DNA of 11,063 bases from JAHJGG01 sp041658785 (GTDB lineage: Bacteria > Patescibacteriota > Patescibacteriia > Magasanikbacterales > UBA922). The DNA lies in the NCBI GenBank assembly GCA_041658785.1, contig JBAZZL010000038.1, positions 1-11,063 of the forward strand. The letters run 5' to 3'. The position numbers and the translations under genes were made by a program. The stretch's first letter is position 1, and the number at the start of each line of letters is the position of its first letter. The notes beneath the pieces are model-generated. The model searched no databases, was not told the DNA's origin, and saw nothing but the letters and a program-made list of their open reading frames with translations. This document shows positions 7,214 through 11,063 of this stretch, one piece after another.

Positions 7214-7648
7214 ATGCGTATTTTTTTGGATACCAACGTCTTGTTGGCCGCGAGCGGGAGCGAAACGGGCGCTTCGGCTTATATCTTCAAGATCGCGGAA
7301 AAAGAAAAATGGCAATTGATGGTAAATGTTTTTGTAATTTTTGAAGCCCGGGCGAATATTGAGAAAAAATTGCCGCACTGTCAGACCAGGTTTTCTGAAT
7401 TAATAAAAAGCAGGAGTTTGTTGATTGTTCACGACGCGCTCGATAAAATGAAAATACAGGCGGGCAAAGTTATTGACAAAAAAGACGCGCCAATACTGGC
7501 CGGCGCTTTATTTTCCAAGGCGGATATTTTGTGCACTTTAGATAAAAAAGATTTTTTTGTCAAACCAGTCAAGGATTGGAGCAAACGATATGGTTTGAAA
7601 ATAATGCTGCCAGGCGATGTCCTTGAGATGTATAGAAAGGGCGGGTGA
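7214..7648 (+). CDS. PIN-domain ribonuclease toxin (VapC-like)
   Basis: The 144-aa protein is a single PIN domain of normal length. The acidic metal-binding residues are visible: D6 in FLDTNVLL, E44 in VIFEARANI, D91 in KKDAPILAGAL and D110 in CTLDKKDF. PIN toxins cleave RNA, often tRNA or rRNA, with Mg or Mn ions; the substrate here cannot be read. It is coupled to the RHH antitoxin gene (8-bp gap) and presumably shares its promoter. The last codons (RKGG, stop at 7646-7648) overlap a remnant of an acs 3' end in another frame, so the toxin's C terminus was apparently formed at an insertion or recombination junction. The catalytic set is complete, so it is probably still active. Confidence 0.85.
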   Translation: MRIFLDTNVLLAASGSETGASAYIFKIAEKEKWQLMVNVFVIFEARANIEKKLPHCQTRFSELIKSRSLLIVHDALDKMKIQAGKVIDKKDAPILAGALFSKADILCTLDKKDFFVKPVKDWSKRYGLKIMLPGDVLEMYRKGG

Positions 7649-7697
7649 AAGAGTTGATGCTTTCTTTGGGGGTACTTCAATGTTGGAGGAGTACTAA
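7642..7697 (+). pseudogene. Remnant of a second acetyl-CoA synthetase 3' end (frameshifted)
   Basis: Read from 7642, the DNA encodes RVKELMLSLG; after one missing base it continues TSMLEEY and stops with TAA at 7695-7697. The intact acs ends RAKELGLSLGDTSTLEEY. By my hand count 14 of 18 residues and about 42 of 57 bases match. Many differences are at third codon positions (CTG/CTT, GAA/GAG, TAT/TAC, and TGA/TAA for the stop), which points to an old paralogue rather than a fresh duplication. The remnant overlaps the last codons of the PIN toxin gene and lies upstream of the korA-like gene. The rest of the second acs-like gene is absent. Confidence 0.85.
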
Positions 7698-7698
7698 T

Positions 7699-7747
7699 AA
7701 TATTCGTTAATATATGATAATATTTGTAAATATTTTTAACGAATATT
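7699..7747. repeat. AT-rich inverted repeat upstream of the korA-like gene
   Basis: AATATTCGTTA (7699-7709) is the exact reverse complement of TAACGAATATT (7737-7747). The right arm leads into the ACGAATATTG tandem array, so the left arm is effectively an inverted copy of the array unit. It could form a hairpin or serve as a protein-binding site. AT-rich sequence between the arms (TATGATAATATT) could hold a promoter, but none is clear. Confidence 0.65.
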
Positions 7748-7800
7748 GACGAATATTGACGAATATTGACGAGTATTGACAAATATTAACGAATATTGTT
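7741..7800. repeat. Tandem array of six 10-bp units (GAATATTGAC)
   Basis: Six consecutive 10-bp units: GAATATTGAC three times, then GAGTATTGAC, AAATATTAAC and GAATATTGTT. The array ends 22 bp before the chosen ATG of the next gene (7823), so it occupies the position expected for its promoter or leader. The exact 10-bp period would present each unit on nearly the same face of the helix. Confidence 0.9.
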
Positions 7801-7822
7801 TTTGAAAAATTTGGTTGCAAAT

Positions 7823-9520
7823 ATGAAGAGTTTTAATATAAAAATCGGCGGAGCAGCAGGCGAAGGAATAAAATCCTCTGGACTTATTTTAGCCCGCTCT
7901 CTTGCGCGCCTCGGCTATTCCGTTTTTGGTTACAGCGAGTATCCTTCTCTTATCCGCGGCGGGCATAATACTTATCAAATTTACGCGGGCGTGGACGAAG
8001 TTTTTTCGCAAGTAAAAAAAGTTGATATTCTGATCGCTCTTAATCAAGAAACGATTATTCTGCATCAGGAGGAATTAACCAAAGATTCAATTACGCTTTA
8101 TGATCCTGGCGAATTTGAATTACCCGAAGGAAAATTAATTGGAAAATATGTGGCAGTGGCGTTTGGCAAATTGGCTGAAAGCGCGGGCGGGAAAGCGATT
8201 ATGGCCAACATGGTGAGCTTGGCCGCGACGATGGCCATTTTGGGATTGCCGATTGATACTTTGAAAAAGGCGATTGCTAAAATTTTTGCGCGCAAGCCTA
8301 AAGAAATTACTGATTTAAACCACAAATGCGCCGAGGCAGGAGAAAAGTTTATCAAAGAAAATTGTCAGGAGTTTATTAAAAAAGCAGATCTGCCTAAAAA
8401 GAAAAAAGCCAGCATTTTGATTACTGGAAACGAAGCCATTGCTTTGGGCGCGATTGCCGGGGGCATGCGATTTTTTGCTTCGTATCCCATGACGCCAGCC
8501 ACTTCTATTATTCACTATCTTGCCGGTGTGGCAAAAAAGACTGGTATTTTTGTTAAACACACGGAAGATGAGATTTCCGGAATTAATATGGCGATCGGCG
8601 CCAGTCATGCCGGCGCGCGCGCTATGGCCGCTACTTCTGGCGGAGGACTTTGCCTTATGGCCGAGGGTCTGGGACTTGCCGGGATTAGTGAAACACCGCT
8701 CGTGATAGTTAATTCTATGCGTCCGGGTCCGGGAGCTGGTTTGCCCACGTGGAGCGGACAAGGAGATTTGAAATTTGTTCTCACTATCGGCAATGACGAA
8801 TTTCCGCGCATTGTGCTCGCGCCTGGGGACGCGGACGAAGCATTTACTCTTACCAAACGGGCGATGGAATTAGCGGAAAAATATCAGACCCCAGTCATAA
8901 TTCTCGCTGATAAAAATTTATCAGAAGGCGATTTTTGCTTGCCGCCATATTCAGCCGAGCACATCAACAAGCGCTATGGCTTTGCCGCTAAATTAAATAA
9001 TGACCCGGAAGGATATTTTAAACGTTATGAAATTACCAAAAACGGCGTTTCTCTTCGGCCAAAATTAGGCCAGCCGGGCGGAGCGCATGTGTGCAATAGT
9101 TATGAGCATGATGAATTTGGTTTTGCCACCGAATCAGCGGAAATGAGAAAAAAAATGGCGGACAAACGCCAGCGCAAGATGAAATTGATTGAGAGCGAGA
9201 TTCCGGTCCAGCCGATTTTTGGCGACAAAAAAGCGCGGATTGGTTTAATCTCCTGGGGATCAAACAAAGGTCCGATTTTGGAGGCGATGAAAGAGTTGGA
9301 TGATGTTAAATTCATGCACCTGAATTGGCTCTGGCCCTTCCCCGCGCGTCAAGTGAAAGAGTTTACTGATTCGGTTAAGCGGATTGTGTGTTTAGAATGT
9401 AACGCGACCGGACAACTCGCCGGTTTGATTAAGGAGCAGGTGGGTATTGAAGTTGAGCGGGTTTTGAAATATGATGGGAGGGGGTTTTGGCCGGGGGAGA
9501 TTTTAGAGAGGGTGAGATAA
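7823..9520 (+). CDS. korA: 2-oxoacid:acceptor oxidoreductase, alpha subunit (gamma-alpha fusion)
   Basis: This 565-aa protein (from ATG 7823) has the fused layout of KorA-type subunits. Residues about 5-185 are the gamma domain (IGGAAGEGIKSSG, then YPSLIRGGHNTYQI). Residues about 198-440 are the alpha pyrimidine-binding domain (ITGNEAIALGAI, SYPMTPATSI, EDEISGINMAIGAS, MAATSGGG, PGPGAGLPTWSGQGD). About 470-560 is the C-terminal alpha domain (ECNATGQLAGLI). With a beta subunit carrying TPP and an iron-sulfur cluster it would oxidise a 2-oxoacid to acyl-CoA while reducing ferredoxin; the substrate cannot be told. No beta-subunit gene lies in the window on either side. A TTG at 7796 would add nine residues but lies in the tandem repeat; MKSFNIKIGG is the natural family start. 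The upstream acs-like remnant suggests an older acyl-CoA gene pair. Confidence 0.9.
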   Translation: MKSFNIKIGGAAGEGIKSSGLILARSLARLGYSVFGYSEYPSLIRGGHNTYQIYAGVDEVFSQVKKVDILIALNQETIILHQEELTKDSITLYDPGEFELPEGKLIGKYVAVAFGKLAESAGGKAIMANMVSLAATMAILGLPIDTLKKAIAKIFARKPKEITDLNHKCAEAGEKFIKENCQEFIKKADLPKKKKASILITGNEAIALGAIAGGMRFFASYPMTPATSIIHYLAGVAKKTGIFVKHTEDEISGINMAIGASHAGARAMAATSGGGLCLMAEGLGLAGISETPLVIVNSMRPGPGAGLPTWSGQGDLKFVLTIGNDEFPRIVLAPGDADEAFTLTKRAMELAEKYQTPVIILADKNLSEGDFCLPPYSAEHINKRYGFAAKLNNDPEGYFKRYEITKNGVSLRPKLGQPGGAHVCNSYEHDEFGFATESAEMRKKMADKRQRKMKLIESEIPVQPIFGDKKARIGLISWGSNKGPILEAMKELDDVKFMHLNWLWPFPARQVKEFTDSVKRIVCLECNATGQLAGLIKEQVGIEVERVLKYDGRGFWPGEILERVR

Positions 9521-9561
9521 ATGGAGATAAGATTGAGATAAATTGAGATAGGGTGGAGATA
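9514..9561 (+). repeat. Phased GAGATA repeats at the end of the korA-like gene
   Basis: GAGATA occurs at 9514, 9524, 9535, 9545 and 9556, with spacings of 10, 11, 10 and 11 bp, beginning in the last codons of the gene and running past its stop. The average of 10.5 bp equals the helical repeat of DNA. No hairpin terminator is seen here. Confidence 0.85.
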
Positions 9562-9594
9562 CGGGGAGTTAGGTGAAATGTTTAGACGTTTTTT

Positions 9595-10098
9595 ATGAAT
9601 AAATTGATTTATCAATATAAAAAATGGGGTTTATATAAAAAAATTACATTATGGATAGCCGTATTGGCTTTTTTGTCCCCGATAATAATTAGTCAACTGA
9701 ACCCTAGTAAATTTATAAATAATGTAGCTTCTCCTGAATCTATCAATATTATTGGCGATAAAAATATAATAAATAAAACAGAAATCTCTGATCCGAAGTG
9801 TTTGATTGGTTCATTTACACAAAACCATCAAAATGAACGCTGGGAAACGGGATTTGTGTTAGATGCTGAACCAAAAATTTCTTTAAATAAATTATATTTG
9901 CAAGTATCCGATCCAACCATAATCGATTTATCTCATGATTCAAAAAATTTATACGAAATTTCCCAAGAAGTAACTGATGTAGAAGGACTAAGACAGCTCG
10001 TTATAGAAAAGCCAATACCGCCTTACCGTATAACTGTTTTAACGCACGATAGACCAGATATGACGAACTTAGAATTTATTAAATGTAGAGTAGAGTAA
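9595..10098 (+). CDS. Hypothetical single-span membrane protein
   Basis: I do not recognise this 167-aa protein. Residues 1-15 are short and basic (KLIYQYKKWGLYKK). Residues about 17-37 (ITLWIAVLAFLSPIIISQL region) form one membrane helix, leaving about 130 residues probably outside the cytoplasm under an N-in orientation. The outer part is Asn/Ile/Asp-rich, with two cysteines (in DPKCLIG and FIKCRVE) that could pair. The gene is noticeably more AT-rich than its neighbours and uses many AAT/ATA/TTA codons, consistent with acquisition from elsewhere. It starts 74 bp after the korA-like stop at an ATG following TTTTTT, with no Shine-Dalgarno. It takes the place where a korB gene might have been expected. 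Confidence 0.65.
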   Translation: MNKLIYQYKKWGLYKKITLWIAVLAFLSPIIISQLNPSKFINNVASPESINIIGDKNIINKTEISDPKCLIGSFTQNHQNERWETGFVLDAEPKISLNKLYLQVSDPTIIDLSHDSKNLYEISQEVTDVEGLRQLVIEKPIPPYRITVLTHDRPDMTNLEFIKCRVE

Positions 10099-10101
10099 TT
10101 C

Positions 10102-10146
10102 GCCGGCTTCACAGTCCCCGACATAGGGGCTGTGGAGCCAAGTTGC
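10102..10146 (+). repeat. 45-nt hairpin element, copy A
   Basis: GGCTTCACAG (10105-10114) pairs with CTGTGGAGCC (10131-10140, one T-G wobble), and CCCC pairs with GGGG across a bulged T and a six-base loop GACATA, making about 14 bp. The tail is AAGTTGC. Copy B at 10883-10927 matches at 40 of 45 positions. Two of the five differences form a compensatory change (C-G here, T-A there), one exchanges a wobble for a Watson-Crick pair, and the other two fall in the loop and the tail. It lies 3 bp after the hypothetical gene and 112 bp before the small basic-protein gene. Confidence 0.88.
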
Positions 10147-10219
10147 TCGTCCTACTCCGTTTCGCGTTAAGCCGATTGGGCAGGTCGGGCGGCGAAGCAT
10201 GTCGGCATTCAGACAATAA

Positions 10220-10249
10220 TTGGAATTCTTGGTGGCTGTCAGGTAGAAT
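10220..10249 (+). promoter_or_regulatory. Promoter giving a near-leaderless mRNA for the small basic-protein gene
   Basis: TTGGAA (10220-10225), an 18-bp spacer and TAGAAT (10244-10249) repeat the spacing and -35 of the acs promoter. The expected start, about 7 bases past the -10, is near 10256, and the ATG is at 10259. The transcript would have almost no 5' leader. Confidence 0.55.
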
Positions 10250-10258
10250 ATACCCACT

Positions 10259-10675
10259 ATGAAGGTTTACAAAACAAAAGCTAAACCATTTGCCGGCACC
10301 AGCTACCGTGAAATAAAGAAAAAGGCCGTCGGTTTATTTAATGAAACAAGAAAGAATACTAAAAGAAAACCATACGTCCGTTCCGCTTACTTTGATAAGC
10401 AAAAGGTCTTTTTTGAATTATTTTGGGAGCATTTATTTAAGAAAAATTTTTGGGATCAGATGCGAAGGATGAAGTTTTTCCCTTGCGGTATAGAGCTCAT
10501 TGAAAAGACACGGTTTGAGCCGATTTCAAAAGACAATCCTAATAAAACAAATGAGGTGCTACATAGATTTGCTGGGGTTAGCGCCGATGGCCAAAATTTT
10601 TTCGTTCAAATTAAGGGAGATAGAAAGAAAAAAAGCACTAAGTGGCTGATTTCAATTTTTCCCGAGGAAAAATAA
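10259..10675 (+). CDS. Small basic protein of a multicopy CPR-type family, possible RNase-fold C terminus
   Basis: The 138-aa protein is rich in Lys and Arg, with no signal peptide or membrane helix. Its parts are: a basic N terminus with KPFAGTSYREIKKKA (8-22); RKPYVRSAYFDK (36-48); an aromatic helix-like stretch FFELFWEHLFKKNFWDQMRRMK (51-72); TRFEPISKDNPNK (84-96); and a C-terminal segment HRFAG, FFVQIKGD and WLISIFP (102-135) that looks like the last strands of small RelE/barnase-type (BECR) folds. I recall similar proteins in Parcubacteria but know no established function; the nuclease-fold idea is a guess from pattern. A second member lies just downstream (10913 on), sharing 26 of 44 residues over the central block. 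Each copy is preceded by a 45-nt hairpin element. Confidence 0.72.
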   Translation: MKVYKTKAKPFAGTSYREIKKKAVGLFNETRKNTKRKPYVRSAYFDKQKVFFELFWEHLFKKNFWDQMRRMKFFPCGIELIEKTRFEPISKDNPNKTNEVLHRFAGVSADGQNFFVQIKGDRKKKSTKWLISIFPEEK

Positions 10676-10730
10676 AAAAAAGACCTTCCGCTAAGTTGTA
10701 GTATATGAACTACGGGCCGAAAGCCTTTTT
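10673..10730 (+). terminator. Terminator-like structured RNA after the small basic-protein gene
   Basis: Immediately after the stop, an A-run and CTTCCG can pair with CCGAAAG and the final T-run (10726-10730), enclosing a perfect inner stem GTAGT (10698-10702) with ACTAC (10709-10713). A small GGC/GCC hairpin next to the T-run is an alternative fold. The T-run after a GC hairpin supports intrinsic termination. Confidence 0.55.
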
Positions 10731-10882
10731 CTAAAGAAATTATATCAGGCGTACTGAAGATGTCAAGTGAGAACTGTGGATAGTGAAGAAAAGGCCAAAA
10801 CATTGCCATTTTAAAGAATTTTTGCTTTAAAAAAAATTCATTTGCCGGCGCTGCCGGCGAATATTCACCCACAACCTTCCCT

Positions 10883-10927
10883 GCCGGCTCCATAGTCCCC
10901 GACACAGGGGCTATGGAGCCGAGTTGC
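10883..10927 (+). repeat. 45-nt hairpin element, copy B
   Basis: GGCTCCATAG pairs perfectly with CTATGGAGCC, with CCCC/GGGG inside, a bulged T and loop GACACA; the tail is GAGTTGC. It matches copy A at 40 of 45 positions with the paired bases conserved or co-changed. Unlike copy A, its tail joins directly, in frame, to the second small basic-protein gene. Two further GCCGGC palindromes lie just upstream (10844 and 10853). Confidence 0.88.
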
Positions 10928-11063
10928 GTATTTTTAGAATCTTTTTGGGCGCATCTTTTTCAAAAAGAAAATTGGCGCGATAGAGTGCGGCGGATGAAGT
11001 ATTTCCCGGCCGCGTTAGATTTGCTCCGCCACACCCGCTTTGAACCCACTTCAAAAGAAAATC
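10913..11063 (+). CDS. Second small basic protein, cut by window end and probably missing its native N terminus
   Basis: From 10928 the frame reads VFLESFWAHLFQKENW, then RRMKYFP and TRFEPTSKEN. It aligns with residues 50-93 of the upstream small protein: 26 identities in 44 with one single-residue gap. The only ATG in the frame (10913) lies inside the right arm of hairpin copy B, so the protein would start MEPSC. The frame stays open back to 10787 without an ATG. The family's N-terminal block (KPFAG through PYVRSAYF) is not recognisable beyond a possible FAG at 10841. The gene therefore appears to have been joined to, or truncated by, the hairpin element. It continues past the window. Confidence 0.65.
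   Translation, partial: MEPSCVFLESFWAHLFQKENWRDRVRRMKYFPAALDLLRHTRFEPTSKEN

Noticed and set aside
6837..7697. The two acs-end sequences considered as a simple target-site duplication from transposition
   Set aside because: At about 57 bp they are too long and too diverged (about 74 percent identity by hand count, with codon-like differences), and no transposase or terminal inverted repeats flank the TA pair.
7741..7800. Repeat array considered as a CRISPR array
   Set aside because: Units are 10 bp and directly contiguous, with no spacers, and no cas genes are present; it is a simple tandem repeat.
7796..7822. TTG at 7796 as the start of the korA-like gene
   Set aside because: It lies in the last unit of the tandem repeat; the added nine residues match no family feature, while ATG 7823 gives the normal N terminus.
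10774..10785. TGTGGATAG as a DnaA box and possible replication origin
   Set aside because: It is a single site with a mismatch to TTATCCACA; no cluster, no AT-rich unwinding region tied to it and no dnaA/dnaN genes.
10102..10927. Hairpins considered as integron attC sites
   Set aside because: The tail GTTGC resembles a core site, but the following bases do not fit GTTRRRY in either copy, no matching RYYYAAC is placed correctly, and there is no integrase in the window.
1..11063. tRNA, rRNA or known riboswitch genes
   Set aside because: I scanned for T-loop and anticodon-arm patterns and typical riboswitch cores and saw none; a covariance-model search would be needed to exclude weak cases.

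Overview
The window looks like a piece of a Patescibacteria (CPR, Parcubacteria-like) genome. This is inferred from the gene families and style, not from a marker gene. The signs are: a large repetitive surface protein with a C-terminal 'FITFR..P..FWWIS..' domain; an O-antigen-ligase-like membrane protein fused to TPRs; stand-alone acetate and 2-oxoacid enzymes; many palindromic repeats of the CPR-intergenic type; and no Shine-Dalgarno motif in front of any of the seven visible starts. All seven complete or 5'-partial main genes, the remnants and the 3'-end gene fragment are on the + strand.

Layout. (1) 1-2103: the 3' part of a secreted or surface repeat protein ending in four 45-nt Pro/Glu repeats, closed by a hairpin terminator. 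(2) 2104-2545: a repeat-dense intergenic stretch with nested inverted repeats, then an extended -10 promoter. (3) 2546-4885: a 779-aa polytopic membrane protein (Wzy/O-antigen ligase-like) with a C-terminal TPR domain, followed by a second palindrome and a strong terminator. (4) 5127-6893: AMP-forming acetyl-CoA synthetase with its own promoter. (5) 6969-7648: a VapBC-like ribbon-helix-helix/PIN toxin-antitoxin pair with a perfect operator palindrome at its promoter. (6) 7642-7697: a frameshifted remnant of a second acetyl-CoA synthetase 3' end, fused to the tail of the PIN gene. (7) 7823-9520: a 2-oxoacid:acceptor oxidoreductase alpha subunit (gamma+alpha fusion), bracketed by two short-period tandem repeats. 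(8) 9595-10098: an AT-rich, single-span membrane protein of unknown function. (9) 10102-11063: two members of a small basic protein family, each preceded by the same 45-nt hairpin element; the second is cut by the window end and has probably lost its native N terminus.

Functionally, the left third concerns the cell surface: a displayed protein and a polymer or glycan ligase-type membrane protein. The middle concerns acetyl-CoA/2-oxoacid metabolism (acs, korA-like), disturbed by arrival of a toxin-antitoxin module where a second acs-like gene once ended. The right end is an accessory region. The points most worth following up are the acs remnant beside the TA module and the hairpin-linked small-protein family, whose two hairpins differ by a compensatory base-pair change.
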